Assembly: GCA_001724855.1 (NCBI GenBank) | Contig: MEED01000006.1 | Location: 1-33,880, forward strand | Direction: 5' to 3' | Origin: Lautropia sp. SCN 69-89 | Lineage (GTDB): Bacteria > Pseudomonadota > Gammaproteobacteria > Burkholderiales > Burkholderiaceae_E | Length of the DNA stretch: 33,880 nucleotides | In this document: positions 14,476 through 22,353 of the stretch, piece by piece | Layout: every line of letters begins with the position of its first letter | Numbering within the stretch: the stretch's first letter is position 1 | Program-made: the position numbers and the translations under genes | Notes under the pieces: model-generated | The model's input: only the letters and a program-made list of their open reading frames with translations | Databases searched by the model: none | Told to the model about the DNA's origin: nothing

Positions 14476-15390
14476 ATGTGGAAGCAAACCGCGCAGCACT
14501 GGTGGTCGATCACTCGCGAAGCCGTCAAGCTCTGGCTCGACAGCAATGCCTTCAGCCACGCCGGGGCGCTGGCGTTCTACACGCTGTTCTCGCTGGCACC
14601 GGTCGTCATCATCGCGGTCTCGGTGATCGGGATCGTGATGGGCGAGCAGGCCGCGCGGGGTCACATCGTCGCGCAGCTACAGGACGTGATGGGTCGCGAG
14701 GCGGCCCGCGCGGTCGAGCAGGCGGTCGCGCGCTCGCGTATCGAGGAGTCGGGGCTGCTGCCCACGCTGCTTGGCGTGGCCGCGCTGCTCGCCGGTGCCA
14801 CGACGGTCTTCGGGCAGATGCAGTCGTCGCTGAACGCGATCTGGGGCGTGGCGGCGCGACCGAATCGCAACAACCTTTTCGCGCTCGCGAAGAATCGCCT
14901 GCTGTCGCTGACCATCGTGCTGGCGATCGGCTTCGTGCTGCTGGTGTCGCTGCTGCTCGGTGTGGTGCTTCGCGCGGTGCTCGAGTTCACCGACCGCTTC
15001 GTGCCCGCGATCGCGGCGCTGTTGAGCGGCGGCGAAGTGCTGGTGTCGCTGCTGACGGCCTCGCTGCTGTTCGGTGCGGTCTTCAAGGTGCTTCCCGACG
15101 TCGTGCTGCACTGGCGCGACGTGGTCGTCGGCGCTCTGGTCACTGCCGTGCTGTTCTCGGTCGGCCGCTGGGGCATCGCCGCCTATCTGGCCCATACGGC
15201 GACGGCCTCCACCTACGGTGCGGCGGGGTCGGTGGTGTTGATCCTTCTGTGGGTCTATTACTCGTCGCTGATCCTGCTGTTCGGCGCCGCGTTCACCAAA
15301 GCGCACCTGCTCGCGCGCGGTCGCGCCGTGGTGCCGAGGAACACGGCGGTGCTCGTGAAGCGCGAGCTGGTGACCGATTCGCCGACCTGA
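14476..15390 (+). CDS. YihY/BrkB-family inner-membrane protein (304 aa)
   Basis: About six membrane helices are visible. Family hallmarks include NAFSHAGALAFYTLFSLAPV near the N-terminus, then TTVFGQMQSSLNAIWGV, and STYGAAGSVVLILLWVYYSS followed by LFGAAFTKAHL near the C-terminus. The family (PF03631) was once annotated as RNase BN, which is not supported. Its transport function remains unsettled. The start is chosen at the ATG opening MWKQTAQHWW; an ATG 30 bases upstream is also in frame. The SHP operon begins 104 bases downstream on the same strand. Confidence 0.88.
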   Translation: MWKQTAQHWWSITREAVKLWLDSNAFSHAGALAFYTLFSLAPVVIIAVSVIGIVMGEQAARGHIVAQLQDVMGREAARAVEQAVARSRIEESGLLPTLLGVAALLAGATTVFGQMQSSLNAIWGVAARPNRNNLFALAKNRLLSLTIVLAIGFVLLVSLLLGVVLRAVLEFTDRFVPAIAALLSGGEVLVSLLTASLLFGAVFKVLPDVVLHWRDVVVGALVTAVLFSVGRWGIAAYLAHTATASTYGAAGSVVLILLWVYYSSLILLFGAAFTKAHLLARGRAVVPRNTAVLVKRELVTDSPT

Positions 15391-15494
15391 CCTGCGGTTT
15401 CCTTTCGTCCCCGCGTTTCAGTCTCGTTTCACCTTCCTGCGCGAAGAATGCGGGCAACGGGCTCACACGCCCCTTGCCATTCGGAGCGCAGACG

Positions 15495-15917
15495 ATGTCG
15501 CGCAGTTTCTCTCTTCGATTCCGCCGGGCATCGCTTGCCGCTCTCGCCGCCACGCTGCTCGTCGCGGCGACCGCGCACGCCGCCGATACTTCCGCGGCAC
15601 GGCAGCTCGAGCGCTTCAGCACCGCCTCCGGCGCGCCCGGCGACGCGGAACGCGGGCGCCTGTTCTTCACCAGTCGGCACGGCGGTGAATGGTCGTGTGC
15701 TTCGTGCCACCACGATGCGCCCCTCACCGCCGGCAAGCACGCGAAAACCGGCAAGGCGATCGACCCGATCGCGCCGGTGGCGAACACAGCGGCCTTTACC
15801 GACGCCGGTCGCGTGGACAAATGGTTTCGCCGCAACTGCAAGGACGTGCTCGGACGGGAGTGCAGCGCGCGCGAGAAGGCCGACGTGCTCGCGTACCTGC
15901 TCGGGCTCGGACGCTGA
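15495..15917 (+). CDS. SHP-like monoheme cytochrome c (DUF1924, 140 aa)
   Basis: A signal peptide ends near ATAHAADTS. The heme site is CASCHH (C68, C71, H72), and N114 in FRRNCKDVLGRECS, with the flanking cysteines C115 and C123, matches the Asn axial ligand plus disulfide known from the sphaeroides heme protein. SHP is a periplasmic high-spin cytochrome that can bind diatomic gases when the Asn ligand is released. Together with the next two genes (diheme cytochrome, cytochrome b561) this is the conserved SHP operon. The physiological role is not settled; electron transfer from quinol through b561 and the diheme protein to SHP is the usual proposal. Confidence 0.88.
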   Translation: MSRSFSLRFRRASLAALAATLLVAATAHAADTSAARQLERFSTASGAPGDAERGRLFFTSRHGGEWSCASCHHDAPLTAGKHAKTGKAIDPIAPVANTAAFTDAGRVDKWFRRNCKDVLGRECSAREKADVLAYLLGLGR

Positions 15918-15935
15918 CGGTCGGCGCACTTCGGG

Positions 15936-16463
15936 ATGCCTGCGATGAACACCTCGTTTCGCGATCGTCTTTCCGGAATCCTGGCCGTGGTCGGCCTTTG
16001 CGCCGCCGCCGCTGCCGCGCATGCCGGCGACCGCAGGGCGATGCCGGCCGACGTGCCCGACGCCTACCTGCAGGAATGCGCGTCGTGCCATACCGCCTAC
16101 GTGCCCGGAGCCCTTCCGGCGGCATCGTGGCGACGGATCATGAGCCGGCTCGACAGCCACTACGGAACCGACGCCGCGCTCGATGCGGCCACGGTCGACC
16201 GAATCGGCGCATGGCTGCAGCGACATGCCGGCACCTGGAAACGCGTGGGCGAGGAGCCGCCGCAGGACCGGATCACGCGTTCGCGCTGGTTCGAGCGCAA
16301 GCACCGGAAAGTGGATGCGCCCGTCTGGCGCCACGACAGCGTGAAGAGCGCCGCGAACTGCGGGGCGTGCCACCCCGGCGCCGACCGCGGCCGTTTCGAC
16401 GACGACGACCTGCGGTTCCCGGCGGGACTCGACGCACGCCATCGGCGCGCGTGGAACGATTGA
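15936..16463 (+). CDS. Diheme cytochrome c (DHC-type, 175 aa)
   Basis: The signal peptide (ending AAAAAAHAGD) is followed by two heme-binding motifs, CASCH (C48, C51, H52) and CGACH (C142, C145, H146), at the spacing of the diheme cytochrome found beside SHP. The segment SWRRIMSRLDSHYGTDAALD is typical of this family (PF09626). It is thought to be the electron donor to SHP in the periplasm. It starts 19 bases after the SHP gene; an internal ATG at 15945 is an alternative start. Confidence 0.88.
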   Translation: MPAMNTSFRDRLSGILAVVGLCAAAAAAHAGDRRAMPADVPDAYLQECASCHTAYVPGALPAASWRRIMSRLDSHYGTDAALDAATVDRIGAWLQRHAGTWKRVGEEPPQDRITRSRWFERKHRKVDAPVWRHDSVKSAANCGACHPGADRGRFDDDDLRFPAGLDARHRRAWND

Positions 16464-16476
16464 AGCGAGCAACGAC

Positions 16477-17145
16477 ATGCAATCCGTATCGACCCTCCCG
16501 CGCGCCGTCGGATCGGCGCAGATTCCATCGGCCGGCCGCCGCGTGGTCGACGCGCCCACGCGCGCGTTCCACTGGCTGTTCGCGGCGAGCTTTCTCGTGG
16601 CGTTCGTCACCGGCGACAGCGAAACCTGGCGCCCGGTGCACGTCGCACTCGGCTACCTGATGGCCGGGTTGCTCGGGTTCCGGCTGCTCTACGGACTCGC
16701 CGGCCCGCGCCCTGCGCGCCTGGCCCCGATGTGGCGCAAGCTGGCCGGCCTGCCCGGGTGGCTGCGGTCGGTGCGCCACGGACGCTGGTTTTCCGACGTC
16801 GACTGGCGGCACGGCGAGAATCTGCTGATCGCGCTGATGATCGCGGCGATGCTCGTCGCGGTGGTGCCGCTCGTGCTGAGCGGCTTCGTGGTCTACCAGG
16901 AGTGGGGCGGCGACTGGCTCGAGGAGGTCCACGAGTTCTTCGGCAACGCGTTCCTCGCACTCATCGGCGCGCACGTCGCCGCACTCGTCGGCTCGAGCGT
17001 GCTGCGCCGGAGGAACCGCGTGGTGCCGATGATCACCGGGCGTGCCAGCGGCTCGGGCCCGGACCTGGTGCGCAGCAACCGGACCTGGCTGGCGGTGCTG
17101 CTGTGGATCGCGTCGATCGGGTTCGTCGTGTGGCAGTTGCTCTGA
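16477..17145 (+). CDS. Cytochrome b561-type membrane protein of the SHP operon (222 aa)
   Basis: Four or more membrane helices carry candidate heme b ligands H32 (RAFHWLF), H55 (RPVHVALGY), H152 (EEVHEFFGN) and H166 (GAHVAALVG), the pattern of two-heme b561/hydrogenase-type cytochromes (PF01292). It would take electrons from quinol and pass them to the diheme cytochrome encoded just upstream. The short 13-base gap to that gene supports one operon. A hairpin follows the stop codon. Confidence 0.88.
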   Translation: MQSVSTLPRAVGSAQIPSAGRRVVDAPTRAFHWLFAASFLVAFVTGDSETWRPVHVALGYLMAGLLGFRLLYGLAGPRPARLAPMWRKLAGLPGWLRSVRHGRWFSDVDWRHGENLLIALMIAAMLVAVVPLVLSGFVVYQEWGGDWLEEVHEFFGNAFLALIGAHVAALVGSSVLRRRNRVVPMITGRASGSGPDLVRSNRTWLAVLLWIASIGFVVWQLL

Positions 17146-17150
17146 CGCGC

Positions 17151-17173
17151 CGCGGTCCGTGCCGCGGACCGCG
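17151..17173. terminator. Hairpin between two convergent genes, possible bidirectional terminator
   Basis: CGCGGTCCG and CGGACCGCG form a perfect 9-bp stem with a TGCCG loop, sitting between the end of the b561 gene (17145) and the end of the convergent GST gene (17183). There is no T-run on either side, so it is not a standard intrinsic terminator. Its position still suggests transcript-end protection or termination. Confidence 0.5.
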
Positions 17174-17182
17174 CGCGGGCCG

Positions 17183-17896
17183 TCAGGACGGGATCGTCAG
17201 GCCTCGCGCCACCGCGGGCCGCTCGACGAAGGCCGCGAGCGCGCGCGCCACTTCAGGAAAGTCGCGGAAGCCGACCAGGTCGCCGGCTTCGTAGAAGCCG
17301 ATCAGGTTGCGCACCCACGGGAAGATCGCGATGTCGGCGATCGTGTAGGCGTCGCCCATGATCCACTTGCGGCCCGCGAGGCGCTGCTCGAGCACCTTCA
17401 GCAGGCGCTTCGATTCGGCGACGTAGCGGTCGCGCGGGCGCTTGTCCTCGAAGTCCTTGCCGGCGAACTTCGTGAAGAAGCCCACCTGGCCGAACATCGG
17501 GCCGATACCGCCCATCTGGAACATCAGCCACTGCAGCGTTTCGTAGCGCTCCGCGGGGTCGGCCGGCATGAACGATTCGCGCCCTTCGCGTGCGCGCTTG
17601 TCCGACAGGTAGATCAGGATCGCGCCCGATTCGAACAGGCCCAGCGGTTTGCCGCTGGGCCCGTCGGGATCGATGATCGCCGGGATCTTGTTGTTCGGGT
17701 TCAGCGACAGGAACTCGGGCGACAGCTGCTCGTTTTCCTTGAAGCTCACCGGGTGCGGCTCGTAGGGCAACCCGGTCTCTTCGAGCATGATCGAAACCTT
17801 GACGCCGTTCGGCGTCGGCCACGAATAGAGCTGGATGCGGTCGGGGTGGCGCGCGGGCCACCTTTTCGTGATCGGGAAGATCGAGAGGTCGGTCAT
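17183..17896 (-). CDS. Glutathione S-transferase, YghU/YfcG-like nu class (237 aa)
   Basis: The N-terminal thioredoxin-like domain contains QLYSWPTPNGVKVSIMLEET, the TPNG motif typical of YghU/YfcG-type enzymes, then NKIPAIIDPDG and LFESGAILIYL for glutathione binding. The helical C-terminal domain contains YTIADIAIFPWV, the conserved GST N-capping motif. These enzymes have disulfide-bond reductase and peroxidase activity with glutathione. Length is close to normal for the class. The gene is single, convergent with the SHP operon, with no partner that suggests a specific substrate. Confidence 0.88.
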   Translation of the reverse strand: MTDLSIFPITKRWPARHPDRIQLYSWPTPNGVKVSIMLEETGLPYEPHPVSFKENEQLSPEFLSLNPNNKIPAIIDPDGPSGKPLGLFESGAILIYLSDKRAREGRESFMPADPAERYETLQWLMFQMGGIGPMFGQVGFFTKFAGKDFEDKRPRDRYVAESKRLLKVLEQRLAGRKWIMGDAYTIADIAIFPWVRNLIGFYEAGDLVGFRDFPEVARALAAFVERPAVARGLTIPS

Positions 17897-18053
17897 GTCT
17901 CAACTCCGCAGGGAGAAGCCGAAGGGTAGCGCAGGACCTGCGCGGCCTTCGTGATCGACCATGCTCGACGCGTGCCGAAACCCCGAAACGGATCGGGTCG
18001 CCCACGGCGGCCCGATCCTGGATCCGCGCCCGAGGGCTGCGGCGCGCCAGCGC

Positions 18054-18365
18054 TCAGCCGAGCTTGCCCAGCGTGCCGGTGGCTTCGGCGAGCAGGTAGT
18101 AGAACGTCACCCGGTGCTTGGTTCGATCGCTCTTCATCTTTTCGACGACCGTCTTGATGCCGGCATCGGCTGCCGCGGCGTCGAGCCCGAGCTTCTTGGC
18201 GGCGAAGCCGTCGCGCACGGTGGCCAGCTCTTTCGGATCGGTCGTCGAGACGAGCGTCGAATCGGCGTTGCGAAGCGCGATGCCGCAGTAGTTGACGATG
18301 GCCTTGACCGCGGCTTCGTTGACGTTGGCGGTGTACTTCCTGATGTCTGCGGCGTAGTCACTCAT
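18054..18365 (-). CDS. DUF2853-family small protein (103 aa)
   Basis: The sequence opens MSDYAADIRKYTANVNEAAV and includes YCGIALRNADSTLVSTTDP and KMKSDRTKHRVTFYYLLAEA, all hallmark blocks of DUF2853 (PF11015). Function is unknown. It is helical and soluble with no signal peptide. AGGAG eight bases before the ATG fixes the start. A perfect TTGAC-N4-GTCAA palindrome lies 108 bases upstream, which could place it under an FNR/CRP-family regulator. Confidence 0.85.
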   Translation of the reverse strand: MSDYAADIRKYTANVNEAAVKAIVNYCGIALRNADSTLVSTTDPKELATVRDGFAAKKLGLDAAAADAGIKTVVEKMKSDRTKHRVTFYYLLAEATGTLGKLG

Positions 18366-18472
18366 TCGGGGATCTCCTGGATGGACCTGGGCGAGTCACG
18401 GCGAAGCCACGCAACTTGCGTCGCGCCATGCGCCCGACACCGATGATGTTAGGAGGCTGGGTTCTCGCTGGC

Positions 18473-18486
18473 TTGACCGCGGTCAA
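18473..18486. promoter_or_regulatory. TTGAC-N4-GTCAA palindrome, possible FNR/CRP-superfamily site
   Basis: TTGACCGCGGTCAA is a perfect 14-bp palindrome in the ~255 bp gap between the divergent DUF2853 and RIO-kinase genes. It differs from the FNR/Anr consensus TTGAT-N4-ATCAA by one symmetric base in each half. Either gene could be the target; it is 108 bases from the DUF2853 start and about 140 from the kinase start. The rest of this gap shows nothing else I can name. Confidence 0.45.
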
Positions 18487-18628
18487 TGTGTGCGAGCTGC
18501 TTCGGGTCGGGCGACGGATTCGGCAGCGTCTTGCGCAGGTCTTCGGGAGACCGCAAGCCGGCGTCAGTCGAGCTGCCGGAACGCCTCGAAATCGAGCGGG
18601 CACAGGTGGGTGGCGCAGAATGGCGCCC

Positions 18629-19402
18629 ATGAAGTCACCCAAGAGATTGCAATCGCTGATCGACGAAGGCCTGGTCGACGAGGTCGTGCGCCAGTTGATG
18701 AGCGGCAAGGAAGCGACGGTCTATGTCGTGCGCCGCGGCGGCGAGACGCTGTGTGCGAAGGTCTACAAGGAGGCGACGCAGCGCAGCTTCCGCCAGGCGG
18801 TGGATTACACCGAGAACCGCAAGGTCAGGAATTCGCGGCAGGCGCGGGCGATGGCCGCTGCCGCCGGAGTGCGCGTGCCGAAGCCGCACAACTTCTGCGA
18901 CGGCGTGCTGCTGATGGACCTGGTGTCCGACGAGCACGGCGATGCCGCGCCGCGCCTGAACGATGTCGTATTCACCCCCGAGCAGGCGCGCGCGCATCAC
19001 GCGACGCTGCTGAAGGAAGTCGTGCGGATGCTCTGCGCCGGCGTCGTGCACGGCGACCTGTCGGAATTCAACATCCTGCTTGGCGACGACGGCCCGGTGA
19101 TCATCGACCTGCCGCAGGCGGTGGACGCTGCGGGCAACAATCACGCGCAGCGGATGCTGCTGCGCGACGTCGCCAACCTGCGCGGCTTCTTCGGCCGCTT
19201 CGCGCCCGAACTGCTCGACACCGACTACGGGCACGAGATCTGGGATCTCTATCGGCGTGGCATCCTGGACCCGGGGGTGGCCCTCACCGGCCGGTTCGAG
19301 CACGAGACCGGCGCGGTGGACGTGGGCAACGTGATGCGCGAAATCGACGACGCGCGCGACGAGGAAGCGGCGCGGCGGCTGCGGATGCAGGCGCTGGGCT
19401 GA
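18629..19402 (+). CDS. RIO-family serine kinase (PA4780-like) lacking the alpha-C region (257 aa)
   Basis: Family blocks are clear: LMSGKEATVYVVRRGGETLC, then AKVYKE with the ATP-binding lysine K44, RSFRQAVDYTENRKVRNSRQ, the catalytic HGDLSEFNILLGDDGPVIID and DLPQAVDAAGNNHA. Bacterial homologues are about 283 residues. Here ARAMA is followed almost at once by AAAGVRVPKP, so about 26 residues are missing, including the helix that carries the glutamate pairing with the ATP lysine. The loss is in frame. Either ATP binding is impaired or the fold is rearranged. The ATG at 18620, three codons upstream, is an alternative start. It is divergent from DUF2853. Confidence 0.85.
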   Translation: MKSPKRLQSLIDEGLVDEVVRQLMSGKEATVYVVRRGGETLCAKVYKEATQRSFRQAVDYTENRKVRNSRQARAMAAAAGVRVPKPHNFCDGVLLMDLVSDEHGDAAPRLNDVVFTPEQARAHHATLLKEVVRMLCAGVVHGDLSEFNILLGDDGPVIIDLPQAVDAAGNNHAQRMLLRDVANLRGFFGRFAPELLDTDYGHEIWDLYRRGILDPGVALTGRFEHETGAVDVGNVMREIDDARDEEAARRLRMQALG

Positions 19403-19426
19403 CGCCTTTGCCGATCCGGCGCGCGT

Positions 19427-20290
19427 TCACCGCCTCCCGACGGTCAGGAGCAACTCGTTCGGCCCCACCCACCCGTTCGAGGTCGTGAACTCGCCGAGCC
19501 GCTGCTCCATGTCAGTCCATGCCGCGTCGGCTGCGCTGCCGTCGAGGCGGCCGAGGATCTGCTGGATCGGACTGGCCGACGTGCGCACGAAATCGAGGTA
19601 GTGCCGGGCCGTAGGGAGGCGAAACGGCGCGTCGAGTGTCGTCGTCGCGACGTCCCGAAAGCCCGCCGCGCGGAACAGTTCGTCGGCCAGGCCGGGCTTG
19701 CCGAGGCTCAGCAGTCCGCCTGGCTGGAACGGGTCGCGTGGCGGCAGGCCCGCGTGCTTCAGCGCGGTCGACATCAGGATCGTGACGCAGGGATTACGCT
19801 CGGGGCGCGAGAACACCATCGCGCAGGCGCGGCCGCCCGGGCGCGTGGCGCGGTGCATCTCGCGCAGCCCCTGCAGCGGGTCGGGGAAGAACATCAGGCC
19901 GAGCCGGCATACCGCTGCGTCGAAGCTCGCGGGCTCGACGGGCAGGCGTTCGCCGTCGGCGACTTGCGTTTCGACGTTGCGGTGGCCGGCGCTCGCGGCA
20001 TTGCGTTGGGCGAGGGCCAGGATGGCAGGCGAAAGATCGGTGGCGAGCACGTAGCCGTCGGCGCCGACGCGCTGCGCGATGTCGAGCGTCTGGTCGCCTG
20101 AGCCGGCAGCCACGTCGAGGACGCGCGAGCCCGGGCCGACCGCCGCCATGTCGAGCATCGCCTCGGTGGCGGCGGCCAGCCACGCGCGGATCTGCGGCGC
20201 GTGCGCGTTCCAGCCGGCCGCGGACTTGTCCCATTGTTCGCGCTGGGCTGCCTTCAACGCGGTCGGGTCGAGTGCTTGTGCGGTGCTCAT
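19427..20290 (-). CDS. Class I SAM-dependent methyltransferase (287 aa)
   Basis: SAM-binding motif I is SRVLDVAAGSGDQTLDIA, followed by the acidic loop VLATDLSPAIL and motif II/III FDAAVCRLGLMFFPDPLQGL, as in UbiE-like methyltransferases. The C-terminal part, with GLADELFRAAGFRDV, is a substrate cap. The substrate cannot be told from sequence; small molecules such as quinones, lipids or xenobiotics are typical. It is divergent from a LysR-type regulator whose start lies 117 bases away, so that regulator is the likely controller. Confidence 0.85.
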   Translation of the reverse strand: MSTAQALDPTALKAAQREQWDKSAAGWNAHAPQIRAWLAAATEAMLDMAAVGPGSRVLDVAAGSGDQTLDIAQRVGADGYVLATDLSPAILALAQRNAASAGHRNVETQVADGERLPVEPASFDAAVCRLGLMFFPDPLQGLREMHRATRPGGRACAMVFSRPERNPCVTILMSTALKHAGLPPRDPFQPGGLLSLGKPGLADELFRAAGFRDVATTTLDAPFRLPTARHYLDFVRTSASPIQQILGRLDGSAADAAWTDMEQRLGEFTTSNGWVGPNELLLTVGRR

Positions 20291-20407
20291 GAGCGGTCTC
20301 CTTCGCAGGTGTCGGACGATCGACGTGGAGAGAGTGTGGGTGCCGCAGGCCCACCCGGGAAGGCAGGAAAATCGCATAATGGGGCAGCGAAACTGCATGG
20401 CCCACCC

Positions 20408-21301
20408 GTGTTCGACTGGAACGATCTCCGGTACTTCCTCGCGGTGGCACAGCACGGCAGCACGCTGGCAGCGGCTCGCGCGCTGAAGGTCAACCAGTCG
20501 ACGGTGCAGCGGCGCCTGGCCGAACTGGAACAGCGCATCGGGCACCCGCTGGTGCGGCGCCAACCGAGCGGCTACCGGCTCACCGAGTTCGGCGAGAGCC
20601 TGCTGCCGCATGCACGACGCGTCGAGCAGGCGGTGGCGCTGTTCGAGCAGCAGGTTGCGCCGTCGCAGCGCGCGGCGGCGGGCGTGGTCCGTGTTACCTG
20701 TCCGGAGCCGCTTGCGACGCGGATCTCGAATTCGCCGTTGCTCGAGCGCTTCCGCGCCAGGTATCCGGGGTTGGACGTGGAGTTCGCGATGAGCGACCGC
20801 TATCTCGACCTGTCGAAGGGCGAGGCCGATGTCGCGCTGCGCTCGGGCGACACCGACGACGGCGTGCTGATCGGGCGCAAGATTGGCGATTCTCTGTGGG
20901 CGGTCTACGCCAGCCGCAGGTACGTCGAGCGCCACGGCAAGCCGTCGCGCATCGAGGATCTCACGCAACATGCACTCGCCGGCTTCGACGACTCGATGGC
21001 CGACCATCGCGCCGCGAAGTGGCTGCGCGAGGTCGCGCCGCACGGCCGGATCGTCGCGCGCAACAACAGCGTGCTCGGGCTGCTGAATTCGGTGCGCGCG
21101 GGCATCGGCATCGCGCCGCTACCCACTGCGCTGGGCGATTCCGAACCGGACCTGGTTCGCGTGCTGGGTCCGGTTCCCGAACTGACCCGGATCTGGCGCG
21201 TGCTCGCCCACCCCGACGTTCGCCATGCGCCGCACGTGGCCGCGTTCTTCGATTTCGTCGTCGACGAGATCGAGACGCTGCGGCCGATCATCACCGGGTA
21301 G
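20408..21301 (+). CDS. LysR-family transcriptional regulator (297 aa)
   Basis: The start is the GTG opening V-F-D-W-N-D-L-R-Y-F, directly before the winged HTH (FLAVAQHGSTLAAARALKVN, then QSTVQRRLAELEQRIGHPLV). The effector-binding domain follows with the typical LDVEFAMSDRYLDLSKGEAD and VRAGIGIAPLPTALG. QSTVQRRLAELE, in place of the usual Q-S-A-V-S-R-x-I-x-x-L-E, puts it in the VxRR subgroup. It is divergent from the methyltransferase gene. Its 3' end overlaps the convergent Cys-rich gene by 11 bases. Confidence 0.88.
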   Translation: MFDWNDLRYFLAVAQHGSTLAAARALKVNQSTVQRRLAELEQRIGHPLVRRQPSGYRLTEFGESLLPHARRVEQAVALFEQQVAPSQRAAAGVVRVTCPEPLATRISNSPLLERFRARYPGLDVEFAMSDRYLDLSKGEADVALRSGDTDDGVLIGRKIGDSLWAVYASRRYVERHGKPSRIEDLTQHALAGFDDSMADHRAAKWLREVAPHGRIVARNNSVLGLLNSVRAGIGIAPLPTALGDSEPDLVRVLGPVPELTRIWRVLAHPDVRHAPHVAAFFDFVVDEIETLRPIITG

Positions 21302-21599
21302 GCGGCGCCACCCCAGTGGTGGCTGCGCCTGCCGTTTCGGCGAGCACGTAGCGCAGGCATTCCTCGATGCCGGCCGCCGACAGGGTCTCGCCCGGCCGCG
21401 GCGTGAGCGCGAGTACCGTGACGTCGCCGTCGCGCTGCGTGTCGCAGCCGCCGATCTTCGCGCATTCGCCGGACGGGCAGGACCACCAGCTCGTGCTGCG
21501 GCAGTTGCACACCTTGTCGAAGACGCCTTGCTCGTCGCGGCCGGCGTCTGCGATCCGGATCAGCAGTTTGTCGCCCTGTCTTTCGATCCTGAAGCTCAT
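21291..21599 (-). CDS. Small Cys-rich protein of unknown function (102 aa)
   Basis: I do not recognise this protein. The N-terminus (MSFRIERQGDKLLIRIADAG) looks like beta strands. Residues 31-52 hold a dense cysteine cluster, C31, C33, C41, C46 and C52, in the segment CNCRSTSWWSCPSGECAKIG, with a further C81. No signal peptide is visible, so a cytoplasmic metal or Fe-S site is plausible but unproven. A strong AAGGAGGAG precedes the ATG, and four tandem TGCGGC hexamers lie just beyond it. The gene has no operon partner. Confidence 0.65.
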   Translation of the reverse strand: MSFRIERQGDKLLIRIADAGRDEQGVFDKVCNCRSTSWWSCPSGECAKIGGCDTQRDGDVTVLALTPRPGETLSAAGIEECLRYVLAETAGAATTGVAPPTR

Positions 21600-21610
21600 G
21601 TCTCCTCCTT

Positions 21611-21634
21611 TGCGGCTGCGGCTGCGGCTGCGGC
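21611..21634. repeat. (TGCGGC)4 tandem hexamer next to a ribosome binding site
   Basis: Four exact copies of TGCGGC lie a few bases upstream of the Shine-Dalgarno of the Cys-rich gene. Slippage would alter spacing upstream of the site in 6-bp steps. An effect on expression is possible but not shown. Confidence 0.6.
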
Positions 21635-21729
21635 AGCTCCGCGCGCGGCATCGGCCTCACTTTATTCCCGTCCGGGGGCCTGTCAATGGGCTGGATCGGC
21701 GACATGCGCGGCACAATGGGCGCGCAGTC

Positions 21730-22353
21730 ATGGAAACGGTCGCCGTCATCGACTTCGAGACCACCGGCATGTCGCCGGACGCCGGCGCGCGCGCGACCGA
21801 GATCGCCGCCGTGCTGCTGCGCGACGGCCACGTGGTCGATCGCTACCAGGGCCTGTTGAACGCGGGCGCGTACGTGCCACCGTTCATCGAGCAGCTCACC
21901 GGCATCAGCAACGCGATGGTGCGCGCCGCGCCGCCCGCGGCGAAGGTGATGCGCGAAGTGGCCGACTTCGTCGGCGCGCATCCGCTGGTCGCCCACAACG
22001 CGTCGTTCGACTGCAGGTTCTGGGATGCCGAGCTCGGCCGCATCGGAATGAGGCGGGTGCAGGCCTTCGCCTGCACGATGCTGCTGGCGCGGCGGATCTA
22101 CCCCGAGGCACCGAACCACAAGCTGGGCACGCTGGTGGAATTCGCCGGCCTGCCCGTGGCGGGGCGCCATCACCGCGCGATGGCCGACGCGGAGATGGCG
22201 GCCAGCCTGCTGGCGAAGCTCGAGCGCGAACTGGAACGGCGCTTCGGGCTGGCGCCGGTCACGCACGAGATGCTGCGCGAGATCCAGATCGCGCCGCGCA
22301 GCGGACCGCGCGGCTTTCCGCCGCGCAATCGGGGGCGCGGTCAGGTGCGCTGA
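21730..22353 (+). CDS. DEDDh 3'-5' exonuclease, DNA polymerase III epsilon-like (207 aa)
   Basis: The exonuclease motifs are complete: Exo I DFETTG (D8, E10), Exo II HNASFDCRFWD (D95), Exo III HRAMADAEM (H148, D153). It is shorter than DnaQ and lacks the C-terminal alpha-binding tail, so a stand-alone nuclease of the ExoX/RNase T type is more likely than the replicative proofreader. The basic C-terminal tail (RSGPRGFPPRNRGRGQVR) may contact nucleic acid. Its stop overlaps that of the convergent substrate-binding-protein gene by 13 bases. Confidence 0.87.
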   Translation: METVAVIDFETTGMSPDAGARATEIAAVLLRDGHVVDRYQGLLNAGAYVPPFIEQLTGISNAMVRAAPPAAKVMREVADFVGAHPLVAHNASFDCRFWDAELGRIGMRRVQAFACTMLLARRIYPEAPNHKLGTLVEFAGLPVAGRHHRAMADAEMAASLLAKLERELERRFGLAPVTHEMLREIQIAPRSGPRGFPPRNRGRGQVR

